Below are positions 21,280 through 32,666 of a stretch of DNA of 64,000 nt, in pieces; position 1 is the stretch's first letter; every line of letters begins with the position of its first letter. A program made the position numbers and the translations under genes. The notes beneath the pieces are model-generated. The model was not told the origin of the DNA and did no database searches. It worked only from the letters and a program-made list of their open reading frames with translations. The stretch is from the NCBI RefSeq assembly GCF_019393635.1, contig NC_057861.1, positions 55,255,532 to 55,319,531 on the forward strand, given 5' to 3'. This DNA is from Dromiciops gliroides (lineage: Eukaryota > Chordata > Mammalia > Microbiotheria > Microbiotheriidae).

Positions 21280-23035
21280 ATTGCCTCTCAAAGCAGGCCA
21301 CGTAACAGGTACCAGCAAGTCCAGCCGCAAACAGCCAGGACAGACGGAGCTATCAGACAGGGAAGTCTCCTTTTCCTTTTAACCATAGCACAAGGAAGGA
21401 GGCCACGGGGCAAGATCAAGATTCTAGGAATTCATTAAGGAAGGGGCCAGATTCCATTCCACTCCCTCCTTCCACATTTTTAAAAGGGAACCACATTTTG
21501 GTGCCTACAGCACACAGCAGTGGTTCCATGAGCATGATTCTTTGTTTCACATGAGCTCCTAGAGGAATGAGAATACAGGAGAGAGAGACAATGGGAAACT
21601 GAGGAGTGCTGGCTTTGGCAGAGGGGAGGGGAGATCTGCAGGTATGAATAGCAGCCAGTTTATTCACAGCTGGGTATTCTAAACACATCATTACATAATG
21701 CTGAGAGGGCTCCTTTGGTGGGGAAATGTGCACGTGCATCCACACACACATACATCTAGATACCACTTATAGATACAAATGTGTAATTTGGTGTTGGAAA
21801 GAACTTAATATTCCCTCATTAGTATGTACAGCAAATAAAGCAGAGAATTACAGAATCATCATACAATTTTAGGATTGGAAAGGACCTTAGAGATCATTTG
21901 GCCCAACTGCCTTTGTTTTACAGATGAGGCCCCGAAGGCTGAAGTGTCTGTCTTTCCCCCCAGCTGCCAGGCTAAGGGTGGAGGAGGCTGAATGTGATGC
22001 TGGGCCTGGGTGCTTCCAATCAGAATTGATCAAACAGCAAAAGCACCAGGGGGGAAGCTGAGCCAGCTCTGCTGGAGAAGTTGTGCTGATTCAGATGGTC
22101 CGTGTGGTAAATAGGCCAACTGCAGGGAAGGTGAGCTTCCAACAGGGTAAACAAGCTTCCTGGCAGTCCCAAGGTGCCTCCCCTCCACCCCAGTGACTTG
22201 CCAGCAGTCCTGCCCACGTGGCTCACTCCTCCAGAGGGTAAAAGCATCTTCTGAGTCTCTGATCCAGCGGGTAAGAGTCACCAGGGCAGATTAATCCTGT
22301 ACCCTCTCATGAGCTAAGGAGCAAACAGACCCTCTGGACTGGAGAATCTTGCTTCTCTGAGAAGTTCTGAAGAAGCCAGAAAAAGCCACTCCCAGAATTT
22401 TTGCTTGGCCGCCTTGCCCATTTCATGATATGCTGGCCACCTTCTGATACTGTCATGCAGACAGTGGCACAAATAGCTTTCCACGAGAAGCTCAATTTCC
22501 ATGACTATACTCCTTAAGGCAGCTCCTGATCCTTTGCCAGCTAGGAGAGGGGCCTCACCCCTCTTCCCTTTCACCCTCTTCAACAAAAAACCCAAGCCAC
22601 CCTCAGCAGCTCTCTCCATTCCGCTGCCCCCAGGTCAGCCTCTGAACCTCCCACCCAAAGCTCCAAGCAGAAGAATTCACTTTGCAACCTGGGGACTGCT
22701 CAAGGGTGTCAAAGAGCAGTGGTCACTGGTCATTGGCTGATGGCATAATAAGTACTCCAAGGCCACATTGTGCTGGACTCATTTAAGAACCAAGAAGGGA
22801 GGGTGTACCCTCCTCCTGACATCAGAAACAAGGATGCTCCAAGCATGGGGTGGGCAGAGCTGTCTGAGAAGAGTACTGTCCAACAAAAGCAGAGCAAAAC
22901 ATCATGTGAACACACAAACCCACTAAAGCCCAGTCACAGCTACCATCAACCCCGGGGTTTAGGAGCAAAGTTAGAAAGCTTAGCAGTCTGGAGGGCAGTT
23001 CCCATAAATACCTATTTACAGGCGCCCACTAAATC
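21280..23035. other. Low-repeat region downstream of SLC39A3
   Basis: Only a MIR-like piece at about 21845-21950 (TACAGATGAGGCCCCGAAGG). The plus-strand 194-codon open frame beginning at 22770 has no recognisable domain and no close start context, so it was not called. Confidence 0.4.
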
Positions 23036-23060
23036 TGAAGAGGAGCCACTGCTGAGTCTT

Positions 23061-23066
23061 TTTATT
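23061..23066 (-). terminator. Candidate SLC39A3 poly(A) signal
   Basis: AATAAA on the minus strand within CGTAAATAAAAAG. It is the nearest canonical hexamer downstream of the stop codon. Another AATAAA lies at about 21664-21659 and would be a distal alternative. Confidence 0.35.
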
Positions 23067-24829
23067 TACGATGATCAAAAGAGCTTCAAAAGACAACTCC
23101 CTAAACCCACAGGCTCCTGTGCAATGGTTAAGGAAGGGGACAGAAGGAAAGGAAGCAGAGTGGAAGCCACTTGCTCCAGGGGGACAGACAACGTATGTAA
23201 AGCCAAAACAGCCAAAGGAAAGCGTTGGGATCTTCTGGAGTGGAAATCTCCAGAGAGAAGGCCATCTTCCCTCTTCCTGGGTCAGAGGGGGCAGCATTGT
23301 TGCAGCCTGCCCCCTTTCCTCGGCCACAACTACTGGCTGAGTAGTTGTTATTAGTGCTGACAGCTGGTGAGGGTGGCACCAATAATCAGGGGTTAGAACT
23401 GATTTAAGGGACTATGTTTTAAGTTAGCTTAAAGCGTAGAACAGACTGTGAGAGCTTAATGGGATTAAAGATTTTGAATGTCAGAGACTAAAGGGAGCTT
23501 GGAGTGAAGAATACAGACTATTAGACCTGGAAGGGAAGTTAGAACAGAACTGAAGATTGGAATGAGCAGCTCACTTAATCCATCTACCTCTTTTTACGTG
23601 CTCAGATTGTGGCAGTAACCTGCCAAAGAGTCCCATAGCAAGCTGTTGGCAGTGTCTAGCTTTGACTCCTGGTCCAGGGCCCCTTCCATTGAACCATATA
23701 TGAAAGGCAAAGTTTAGTCCCTGAAAATTAGACCATCAGGAGCCACGCAGGACAGAGACCTGGATTCTTCTCAATGGCTCCTTTGTTTCATTGTAGCAAA
23801 CCAAGCAAGAGCAGCTGTAAAGACTGGAGCCCCGATTCTATTCCAACCTACCTCCCAGACCCTTCTAGCCTCCAAGGAGGCTGGGTGTAGTTCAATTTGT
23901 GGGTTTGGGGTTTTGGTGGAGAGTATGTTGAGTGAATAAATAGGCCAATCCCTGATCCCAAGAACTAGGGAGACAAAACATAAAGGAAACTAAAGAGGTT
24001 GCAAGGGTTAGAACTGCCAGGCTGTACCACTTTTCTAATCAGCTTTCTGGAAGCTGTGTCAATTGTAGCTTCCAAACCAATCTACTCCAACAACAATGAA
24101 TTAACTCAGGTCTTTGGTGCAATTAAAACCAAAAGCTATCTATACACAGACATTTACTGATTCTCAGATGATAAGGATACCTAAGCCATTTCCTGACAGT
24201 ATTTGAAGTGCACAACCTCCATTCCCTTTCATCTTCTCAGGTGCCTCCAAAGTTCTGTTTCCTGGGCAAGCTGTGCCACTCATGCCCTCCTGGCAAAACC
24301 AGGTGACAACCCTGGTATGTGGCTGTGGCTGGGCCCCCCCACAGATTTCATCAACGCCTCCTGATTGGAATAAGCCGGTGGCCCCGAGTCACCAGCAGGA
24401 AGGAACATTGCTGTGAAATTAGCAAGAGCATAAAACAGAAAACACAATGCTTTCTCAAAAGCTAGTAAATCTAGGGCAGGAAGGAAAATGTGTAGAACCC
24501 CACCCCCCTCCCTTCCCTTCTTCCTATCAGTAGTAAGCACATAACCTTAGCAAGCAGAGCACACTCCATCCAAATGCCGGTAACTGACCTTAAGCCTGGG
24601 CTGCTTGTGAACAAAGTACCCAAGCAGCTATCCTACTGAACTTCTGGTGACCCCTGCTTTGGGGGTTTTCTACCAAAATCCTACCAACAGTGTTCTTCCT
24701 GGATCACCGAGGCCAGGATGGCCAGAACACACTGAAACAGAGGCAGAGGAGACTTCTGAGAGGTCGGGGCCAAGTCAGGCCAAAGACCTGGAATGTCCAT
24801 GTGTTAATGATACTGATTGTAACCCAGAG

Positions 24830-24955
24830 GGGAGGGAGAAAGAGAAGAGAGGGGAGGAGAGAGAGAGAGGGAAAGAGAAAGAGAGAGAAAGAGGAATGGA
24901 GGGAGAGAGAGAGAGGGAAGGAGGGAAGGAGAGGGAGAGACAGACAGAGAAAAAT
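24830..24955. repeat. GA-rich simple repeat
   Basis: A purine-only run of GAGAGA, GGAGAG and GAAAGA units of roughly 125 nt, inside the presumed SLC39A3 3' UTR. On the mRNA strand it reads as a pyrimidine tract. Confidence 0.85.
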
Positions 24956-25083
24956 GGAGTGTCTATATGTTATTAACCACTGAATGGTGGTTTTCCCAAT
25001 CTGTTCCCCAGCCTTCATCTCCACTTGTGTCTCCTTTGTGTTCTTCAATCATGAGGTCACGCTGCTTTTCACCACACACATCT

Positions 25084-25088
25084 GACAT

Positions 25089-25119
<31 letters not shown>

Positions 25120-25120
25120 A
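25084..25120. repeat. TA microsatellite
   Basis: Alternating TA run preceded by ATACATACATA, in the presumed SLC39A3 3' UTR. Confidence 0.85.
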
Positions 25121-25448
25121 AAGTTGGAGGGTCATATTACAACCTACAGGAGAACTCTGCAGGATGCAGATCCCCTCCGAATGTCGAGCTCTAACTCATA
25201 AGCACACACAGGCAGCCCACATGCTCAGCACCACCTGAAGGCCCAATGTGCCGGGACATTGAGCAATGGGTTTGGGGAAACACTCCCTCCTCTGTACAAG
25301 TTGCTCACGAGTAGCAGTTCTTCCTCTTTGCTGGCTGGTGGATGGGGAGGTGGGGAAGAGCATGGAGCATCCTTCAGACTTGGGCTCTACTTTCCTGGAG
25401 CCTCCATGGAAAGGGGGGAGTGCTTTGGTGAAACTTTTCTCATTGCAC

Positions 25449-26189
25449 CTACCACTTGAAGAACACCAGTCCTGCAAGGACTGCATAGCCCAACACCAAA
25501 AAGAGAACTTTCAAGAGACGGTCATTCTTGTCTTCTAATTCTTTCACCAATATCTCAAAGAAAGTCACAAAAAGGAAAGTTCCTCCTGCAAAGCCCTGTA
25601 GGAGCACTGAGGCCACACTGCTGGCCACACCCTTGGTCCTTTCAATGCCCACACCAATCCCGATGCCCAGAGGGATCATCAAGCTCACCGTGACAGCCAG
25701 CTTGGCTGCATCTTTCATTGGCAATGAGCTCTTCGCCATGTTGATCCCCAGAGCCACAGCCACTAATGTCTCATGAATGGCCACACCAACAAACAAGCTC
25801 ATGACTTTGTCCCCCTCCTCCTGCAGGCCCAAGGCCAAACCCTCAAAGATAGAATGGGCAGACAGAGCAAACACAAGGCTGAAGAGGCGGAGTGGGCTGG
25901 AACGAGAGAGCTCTTGAACATTTAAGCCATGGCCATGGGAGTGATGACCATGCTCTGGGTAAAAGTTGTGTCCACGGGCATTTCCAATAAAGGGGCTCTC
26001 ATACTCTGAGTCACTTCCCACATCAGAGCCGGCATTGAAGGTCTCTAGGTCAATGAATGAGGGCTTCTCCTTTCGGAAGGTCAAAATGACCTGCTCCACA
26101 AATACAGTCATGAAGAACCCCAGGAGCATAATGGTCTCTGCTAAGGGATAGTCTGTGGTGATGTTTCCAAGTTTCAGAACTTCTTGGAG
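25449..26189 (-). CDS. SLC39A3: SLC39A3 last coding exon (residues 71-316)
   Basis: The acceptor is CTTTGCTTCAG with AG at 26191-26190. The exon opens with LQEVLKLGNI and reads 246 codons to TAG at 25451-25449. It carries helices II to VIII, the acidic FIDLETFNAGSDVGSDSEYE loop, the histidine cluster and the metal-site helices. The frame runs open upstream into the intron, so the exon border was set by the splice site and by homology, not by the first in-frame start. Confidence 0.95.
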   Translation of the reverse strand, partial: LQEVLKLGNITTDYPLAETIMLLGFFMTVFVEQVILTFRKEKPSFIDLETFNAGSDVGSDSEYESPFIGNARGHNFYPEHGHHSHGHGLNVQELSRSSPLRLFSLVFALSAHSIFEGLALGLQEEGDKVMSLFVGVAIHETLVAVALGINMAKSSLPMKDAAKLAVTVSLMIPLGIGIGVGIERTKGVASSVASVLLQGFAGGTFLFVTFFEILVKELEDKNDRLLKVLFLVLGYAVLAGLVFFKW

Positions 26190-27337
26190 CTGAAGCAAAG
26201 GACAAAAGAAAAACCATAAAAGACTTAGAAGTAAAATCATTGTGTCCATCTTCACAACCTCATCCCGGCACCTGACACCATGGCAACAGATTTGGTTTGG
26301 GGAAGGGCCATCATGGGACATTCATTCACTCATCAAACATTGACTGACCCCTACTATGTGTGAGACACTGCTGAGAAGTACAAGCTCCTGTGCTTCAGGA
26401 GATTGCTATCTAATAGGGGAAGAAGAGAATACCAAATTAACTAGAACACCAGGCAATATACACTAATTACAGCTAGTAAAAATAGTTAACAGTTATGGAG
26501 CACTTTGTTTGCAAAGCACTTTATGTATACTGACTGCCGTGCCTCGTTTGATGAATGACTGAATGATATGAACGAGGAATGTGGGGTGATTAAGGAAGGC
26601 TTCATGGAAGACATGGTATGCGAACCAGGCCCTGAAAAGCTAAAAGGATTTTAATATGGATAAATGAGAGAAGTGGGGGAGTGGGAAGGGGCAAGGATAT
26701 TTTGGATCAAAGATGAAAAATGACAAGTTATGGGCATGTACATAGTATGCAGATGGACCATTTTGGCTAGAATGGAGAGTTCATTTAGGAAACTAGGAAC
26801 ACATAAGACTAGAAAGATGGGTAGGGTCTGAATTGTGCAGGATCTTGAATGTCAAGCTAAAAGAGTTAGCTTCGGCATGGCAAGGCACTGAATAGGTTTA
26901 AACATGGGTCAACAAACTAATTTTTATGTTTACTAGGACAGATCAGAGAGGGGAATGACTGGAACCAGGAAGACAATGAAGGTTATTGCAATAATTCAGG
27001 CATAAGGTGAAGAACCTGAGCCAGGATGGGGGCAGTAGCAATATATAAAAAGGGGGGAAATGAATGAGAAGTTACAAAGGCAGCACTAGCAGGATTCAGT
27101 GACCGATTGGATGTATGGGGCAAGAAGTCAAAGATGGCTCTGAGGTCTGGAGCCTGGATGATTTCAAAGTAAACCTACATACCCCCAACCCACCCCCTCC
27201 AATCAAAAAAAAAATAAACCACAAAGTAAACCTACAAATTTCAAGACCAACAACACAAAAAATTGAAGGCTATTAAAGTCATTGTCCTTCATAGGGAAAT
27301 AGCCCAGGGAGAGTCTAGCAGTGATAGTTTAAATATA

Positions 27338-27384
<47 letters not shown>

Positions 27385-29902
27385 CAGGTTACACTTTCCA
27401 CATGTGGTTAATCTGGGATATTTCTGTGGCAAATTGCTGCTCTAGAGGGGAAACCAGGAATTCAGTTCAATAATCAATTTTAAGCTGTCTACTGGGTGAA
27501 ATACTGGAAAGGGAGCAAGGAGCTAGAGTACTGTGCAAGGAAAAAACTAAGTTTAGATAAGATAATCCCTGCTATCACGAAGTTTAGTACAATAGGGAGA
27601 TGAGAAATATGCATAAATAATTAGAATACACAAGAATAATATGTGAACAGATAAGGATTTTAGAAAAGTGCAAGAACACATGTATCCAACAATGCCAATA
27701 CTTTCTCATTCCCATTGCAGGACATCCAAAGGAGAAAAATCCCTCTAATTCTACCAACATTCATTCTGATGTCCTGTTGAAAATCTTGATGAAATCTCCC
27801 AGTCCTCAACCTCTTCAGTCCCATACTTTGAACAGAGGTGAACTGCTCATCACAAGAATGGCAAACAGGAAACTGGAGAAACATGACAGCTGAGATAAGG
27901 AGGTCAAGAAGACCGTTAGTATCTCGGGGAGAATGGGGCACCACAGGGCAGAGATAGAAGAGGGCATGGGCAGATCCTTGAGCAACATTCCAGTTATCTC
28001 CGAGGAACCTCCTGCCACAATGGGCCAAGAGAAACAGCTGAATCAAGAGGCAGCTCACTGCACCAGCACTTCCCCAGGTCAGGGAGCAAACAAGCATATA
28101 TGTGATGGTAAGAAACAATGAGTAAGTGCTAAGAAGGAGCAGTTAAATGCAGGGAGAGGCCAAGTGAGTCTCCAACACTGGAGCAATAGCATGCAAGAGA
28201 TTTGCTCCTGGATCTTTCTTACCTGGAAGTGTCACTTTGCCAAGTAGAGGGGTTCACTGGTGTCTTTGTTGGTCTAGGGTCAAGGCTCAGGCTGCCCCCC
28301 CACACACACACACACATTAGAATTGGGGAAGTAAACAATGGGGAGAGCTGTGATCAGAACCAGAGTAGAGACACCTAGCTGAATAATACCCAGTGAGCTT
28401 CCTTTAATCCCCTGGGGCCTGGCAAAGGTACCTCTTAGTAGATGTCAATGCCATATGGGCCCAATTGTTATTATCTCTGAACTAGGCAGAACATTTCTCA
28501 GAGAATGGTAAGAAGATAGATGTGGAGTTCTGCTGAGTATTTACACTTCCAAACTTAGACTCCACGACTTCATCACAAATGCTCCATCTTGGCCAGGGCA
28601 GTCTCTTTACTGTCCCTCCTCATTCTCCCCATTCTTGTAGTATGCCTGACCTGGAAGGCTTCTTTCTCCACCTGGTCAGAACCTCCTCCCTTTGCTAAGA
28701 CCGAGTGATCTGTTCCCGAGCCCACCACAGCCTCCTAGACTAATTGTCTGCCTGATGCACCTGGCAGATCCCATAACCACTAGTGTTGTTACTTTATTTT
28801 GTGTGTGTGTGTGTGTGTTGGCTGCCCAGAGAAAAGATAAATGACACAAGAGCAAGAACCAGAGCTCAGAACAGTAAACAAAGAACACAGAATGTCAGGT
28901 GGAGACTTATAAAGCACAATGCCAAGATGTGGGAGGGCACTTAGAACAAAGAATACACAATGCCAGAGGGGAGAGCACTTAGAACATGGAATACACAATG
29001 GCAGGGGTAGACAGAACCTCGAAACATAGAACACAAAATGTCAGAAATGGAAAGATCCTTGAAATAAAGAACATAAAATGTCAGAAATGGAAAGATCCTT
29101 ATAACACAGAACATACAATGGCAGAGATGGGAGGGACCTCCAGCTGCAATGGGTCCTGTGAGGTCATTGATGGTCCAGGAATCCTCAACCTCTTACAAGG
29201 AGGAGCTTCTCATCTTCATTTCCCTGAAAATCTGGGATCATTAAGGGGAGGGAGAGAAGCACACTTAGGGAAGTGCCTCCTCTGGGTCTTGTGGCTGACA
29301 GCAAATGCCTTGATCAGACCTGAGGACAGGCTGCCCATTACAGGCAACATAAAAAGGAAACATGGCCACAACCACAACTTGGGAGATCTTACAGCTAAGG
29401 CTTTGGGATCTGCTAGCAGATAACTATGTGCTAGTTAGGGCCCTACCTTAGTCATAGAGTCATAAACTGTGAGTCAGAAGACACCCAAAGGAAGCGCCAA
29501 TCCCCTCACTTTAAAACTGAGGAAACTGGGAAGCCCAGGAAGGTTCAGTGCTCTGTCCAAGTTAGATCCCTCGTAACAGGGATCAGAGTTGAGCACATAG
29601 TGGGCACTCTGTTATCTATTAAATACCTCCCTGGGGGACCTTTGGCTGCAAATCTCCAGAACTGCTCCATCCCAGTCAGTAAGCATTCCTACCTTTTCTC
29701 TCACAGCAGGAAGCAGGGCATTGAAGCATGTGGCCAGGAAAACGCCGCCTCCAAAAGAGTTGCAGAGAGAGAGGATCTTCTTGGAGCGGTGGGCTTTCTC
29801 ATAATCGGCCTCAATGATCTTCACGGGCAGGATGGAGCCGAGTAGCATGAGGACAAACACCCCCACCAGGCACAGCAGTTTGGCCACCAGGATCTTCGTC
29901 AT
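25449..29902 (-). CDS. SLC39A3: SLC39A3 / ZIP3 zinc transporter, complete spliced CDS
   Basis: Coding exons 29902..29693 and 26189..25449 join in phase 0 to 316 codons plus TAG; human ZIP3 is about 314. ZIP family (subfamily II) proteins import zinc across the plasma membrane using eight membrane helices. The start ATG at 29902 gives MTKILVAKLL, matching the human start; an in-frame GTG two codons upstream is not needed. Visible features: helix I at about residues 3-25, a conserved KIIEADYEKAHRSKKILSLC stretch, a variable cytosolic loop with a histidine cluster (H144, H150, H152, H153, H155, H157), helix IV FALSAHSIFEGLALGLQ with H182 and E186, and helix V with the H209-E210 pair. The IV/V residues line the metal path in the family. 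The C-terminus is LVFFKW. No frame damage is seen. Identification rests on near end-to-end similarity to remembered human ZIP3. Confidence 0.96.
26320..27180 (+). mobile_element. Ancient mammalian interspersed repeat, family unresolved
   Basis: Begins with ATTGACTGACCCCTACTATG-like text (the 'age of prey' motif of old mammalian repeats) and contains GGAAGGCTTCATGGAAGACAT, GTTTAAACATGG and AATAATTCAGGC blocks. The same block order recurs at 7866-8620 and 60150-60560. I know the consensus by sight but cannot name its family safely. Lies in the SLC39A3 intron between the coding exons. Confidence 0.5.
27331..27384. repeat. Compound TA/CA microsatellite
   Basis: (TA)n, then (CA)n, then (TA)n in the SLC39A3 intron. 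Confidence 0.9.
27480..28790. other. SLC39A3 intron, mostly unique sequence
   Basis: No SINE or LINE was recognised, only a short CA run near 28303. The minus-strand open frame at 27660-28118 has no conserved motif and was not called a gene. Confidence 0.5.
28797..28820. repeat. TG microsatellite
   Basis: About ten TG units in the SLC39A3 intron, just upstream of the minisatellite. Confidence 0.85.
28882..29140. repeat. Minisatellite, about 40 bp unit, six or more copies
   Basis: Units begin AGAACAxAGAATxCAxAATG and continue into GTCAGAAATGGAAAGATCC. Starts are seen near 28882, 28911 (degenerate), 28942, 28981, 29028, 29069 and 29109. The last three are the most alike and are spaced about 40 nt apart. 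The core resembles the AGAACATAGAATGTCAGAGC text of old mammalian repeats that often self-expand. Lies in the SLC39A3 intron. Confidence 0.85.
29440..29600 (-). mobile_element. MIR-type SINE fragment
   Basis: Contains TCATAGAGTCATAAACTGTGA and CACTTTAAAACTGAGGAAACTGGG, the core and tail of MIR-like elements on the minus strand. Confidence 0.5.
29693..29902 (-). CDS. SLC39A3: SLC39A3 first coding exon (residues 1-70)
   Basis: Encodes residues 1-70, ending NALLPAVREK. The exon ends at a clear donor (AAAG|GTAGGA on the minus strand, GT at 29692-29691). The exon extends 5' of the ATG as UTR. A likely acceptor is a pyrimidine-rich tract ending CATCAG at about 29940, with a weaker GGTAG nearer the ATG. 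The exact 5' border is therefore uncertain by about 25 nt, but the coding part is firm. Confidence 0.93.
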
Positions 29903-30399
29903 GTTCACAGCCAGGAACGTTCCGCCTACCAGTGTCCCAAACCTGATGCAGCAGGGGCCAAGCCTCTGGAAGTGCTAATGGCCCCAGAATAGCATCCAGG
30001 GACACATGCTTCCAGGCAGCAGCTGTGAATGTTGAGCAAGCAGATATTAAAGCTACATATTCTCCAACCACATGTCACAAGGGGTTCGTCCACTTTGAGG
30101 GATCAGGAATGGCTGCATTTCCCACCACCTAAAGCTCTCCACTAAAATGCTATTCCAAGTGATCCTGGGCTCTCAAAGGAAGCCAGGTTATCAGCCTGGA
30201 AAGGCTGAGCTCAGGGATGAGCTATGCACCTGTTGGCCAAACGAAATCCAGAGAGAGATGCATCATCAGACTGGTTCTAGGACATTTTTTTTGCAGCTGG
30301 TAATTTGTTGGGGGTGGGGCAATCTGAATTAGTAAAGGCAATGCCCACGCAATGAAATTAAAGATCCTCAAAGTATTATTATGGGGGATGGTGATAAGA

Positions 30400-30960
30400 C
30401 AGGTACACAGAAAAAGATAACATAACAGAAGCAGTAGAGAATAGCAGAGAGTGTGTTGGACACAGAGACCGAAGGAGAACCAGGAGTTGAATGTCACAGA
30501 AGTCATGAGACTCTGAGAAGGTCACATGACCTTGTGGAGCCTCAATTTCTGCTCCTGTAAACTAAGGATGACAACCTCTGCCCTGCCAACCTCACACGAC
30601 TGTTGTGTGGAAAGTGCTTTGTAAACGATGAAGTGATATGACATAGGACAGGATAAGTACATAAGGGAGTATGAAGAGATCACAAAGGGGAAAAATAACT
30701 CCCAAGGGAACCATGTATATATGTTGTAAAGCACAACTGGGACTCAAACTAGGCCTTGAAGGAAGTGGCAGTTCAGGATGGGAAGCAAAGAGAACCTGGC
30801 ACCCACCAGCACCCTGAAAGAACTCTGGATTTGGAGTCAGAAGAACAGGGTTCAAGTCCTGCTTCAGGCATTCACATCTGGGCAAACCTTTCCCTGAGCT
30901 TCATTTTCTCCACATACAGAAGGAGGGGGCTCACCCCCCTTCTAGCTCCAAAGCCTATGA
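30400..30960 (+). mobile_element. Two MIR-type fragments in SLC39A3 intron 1
   Basis: About 30420-30640 reads as a MIR head, then GAGAAGGTCACATGACC, GGAGCCTCAATTTCTG and GTAAACTAAGGATGA. About 30820-30960 repeats the pattern with GATTTGGAGTCAGAAGAACA. Both are old and diverged. Confidence 0.55.
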
Positions 30961-31017
30961 AACCTAACAGCTATGATGCAATCGAAATATGAGGGACACA
31001 CAATAAGTATAAAGTGT

Positions 31018-31163
31018 GGGGGCAGGTAGGAGGCACAGTGGATAGAGCACCAGCCCTGGAGTCAGGAGGACCTGAGTTCAAATCCAGTCTCAGACACTTA
31101 ACACTAACTAGCTGTGTGACCTTAGTCAAGTCACTGAACCCTAATTGCCTCACCAAAAAAAAA
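31018..31163 (+). mobile_element. Marsupial CORE-SINE, type A
   Basis: GGGGCAGGTAGGAGGCACAG start, GATAGAGCACCAGCCCTGGA, CTTAACACTAACTAGCTG, ending CCTAATTGCCTCACC and poly(A). Flanks share AAAGTGTxG as a probable target duplication. Confidence 0.9.
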
Positions 31164-31602
31164 AGTGTAGTGAGATTTGAGAAGGGACAGAGCATGTGCA
31201 GTTAGGGCTGTTCAGGGAAGGAGAGTGGGAGACACAGAGGTCAGGGACTGGACTCTGAAAGATAATCCAAGATAATCCAAGACTACCAGTTCACAAAGGA
31301 CAGGCAGTGAGGGAGGCCGAAGTCTGAAAAATAGTGCAGGATAACAGAAAGGTGTGTGGCATACCACAAAGAGAACAAATTCTGAGTAAGCCCTGGATTT
31401 GAGTCTTGGCTCTGTCCACAAATAAAATCACCTGCCACAGCTACCTGGGAGACCTCAGAAATGTCCCAACTGACCTTAGTTTCCATATCTATAAGACAAG
31501 AGGATTGGAACAAATGATCTCTGAAGCTCTCTCCTCGCTCTCTCTCCCATGAACGTAGAGGAGTGTCCGAGTTAGGAAGGACTTTAAAAACCAATCCCAC
31601 CA

Positions 31603-31888
31603 AAATATTACAAAAATGAATGTTGAAAACTATCTTTACATGTAATTGGGAAAAAATAAAATACTACTAAATATTTAATGCTATTAAGTATTATTTGTTA
31701 TTCATATTATTAAGTAATATTATTTAAGTATTTAAATACTATTAAGTATAATACTATAAAATACTATTAAGAAAAAATGATTGTACATATATAACCTATA
31801 TCAGATCCCTTGCTGTCTGGGGGAGGGGAAAAGGAAGGGAGGAAGGGAGAAAAATTTGGAACTCAAAAATCTTACAAAAATGAATGTT
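31603..31888 (+). mobile_element. L1 3'-end piece with AT-rich expansion
   Basis: Contains two overlapping portions of the marsupial L1 3' UTR: a tail (TGTTGAAAACTATCTTTACA, then AATAAAATACT), an AT-rich run at about 31650-31775, then the upstream part (GATTGTACATATATAACC ... TTGGAACTCAAAAATC). Flanked by AAACCAATCCCACC at about 31589-31602 and again at about 31891-31904. Confidence 0.75.
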
Positions 31889-32269
31889 GGAAAACCAATC
31901 CCACCTCATTTTTCACCAAGGGAGAAGCTGAGACTGGGACAAGATAAGACATTGGAAGAACAATCTATCTGTCTTTTAAAGCCTAAGTCTATAGTCTGTT
32001 CTATAGGGTTGTATGTAAATCACTTCACAATTTAAAATGCCATATGAATGTCAGTTATCACTATAATTAAGGAAATGAACACTAGATCAGGAGTCAAGAA
32101 CTCTGGATTCTAGTTTCAACTGTGCCATTAACAAGGGCAGGCATTTAAATGTTCATTATCTGACTGATTCTGGTAAATGAGGGCCCTGGATAAGATGACT
32201 TTGAAGTCTCCTTCCAGGTAAGCAACCTTGTAAATAAATGTAATATAGCGGACAGAACAGTGGCTTTAT

Positions 32270-32380
32270 AGTCAAAGTTCCTAGGCTGAAATTTTGTTTC
32301 TGCCAATTAAAATCATGATGACCTTGCACAAATCACCTTACCCTCCCTAGGCCTCAGTTTCCTCCTCTGTAAAGTGACAG
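32270..32380 (+). mobile_element. MIR-type fragment
   Basis: Contains GACCTTGCACAAATCACCTT, then CCTAGGCCTCAGTTTCC TCCTCTGTAAAGTGA. This is the MIR core and tail in plus orientation, in SLC39A3 intron 1. Confidence 0.6.
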
Positions 32381-32518
32381 GGATGTCTTAGTTCAAGCAA
32401 GCAAGCAACAAGCATTTATTAAGACCTTACTATGTATCAGGCACTGAGCTAATTGGGGGGGGGGGAGATATAAAGAAAAAAATGCAAACAACCCCTACCC
32501 TCAAGGAGCTTACATTCT

Positions 32519-32666
32519 GTTTTTGGTTTTTGTGAGGCAATTGGGGTTAAGTGACTTGCCCAGGGTCACACAGCTAGTAAGTGTTAAGTGTCTGAGGCCA
32601 GATTTGAACTCAGGTCCTCCTAACTCCAGGGCCACTGCTCTATCCACTGCACCACCTAGCTGCCCT
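32519..32666 (-). mobile_element. Marsupial CORE-SINE with clear target duplication
   Basis: Reverse-oriented SINE bounded by exact 15-nt AGGAGCTTACATTCT copies at 32504-32518 and 32667-32681. It is inserted in an older repeat (32389-32518) that has the AGCATTTATTAAGACC motif. Confidence 0.95.

Larger units (their letters stand above)
23040..25448 (-). other. SLC39A3: Probable SLC39A3 3' UTR
   Basis: Sequence below the TAG holds no SINE or LINE, only a GA-rich run and an AT run, in contrast to the repeat-dense flanks. The first good minus-strand AATAAA is at 23066-23061. A UTR of about 2.4 kb is inferred, not shown. Long plus-strand ORFs here (for example 22770-23354) have no recognisable protein content. 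Confidence 0.45.

Noticed and set aside
1-23000. DIRAS1 coding exon expected left of SLC39A3 by synteny
   Set aside because: No frame resembles a Ras-like GTPase (no GxxxxGKS/T or NKxD); the gene must lie left of the window.
22770-23354. 194-codon plus-strand open frame
   Set aside because: Overlaps the presumed SLC39A3 3' UTR end in antisense, has no recognisable domain and is of low-complexity composition; treated as chance.
27660-28118. 152-codon minus-strand frame in the SLC39A3 intron
   Set aside because: No motif, no plausible splice links to the SLC39A3 frame, no conservation evidence.
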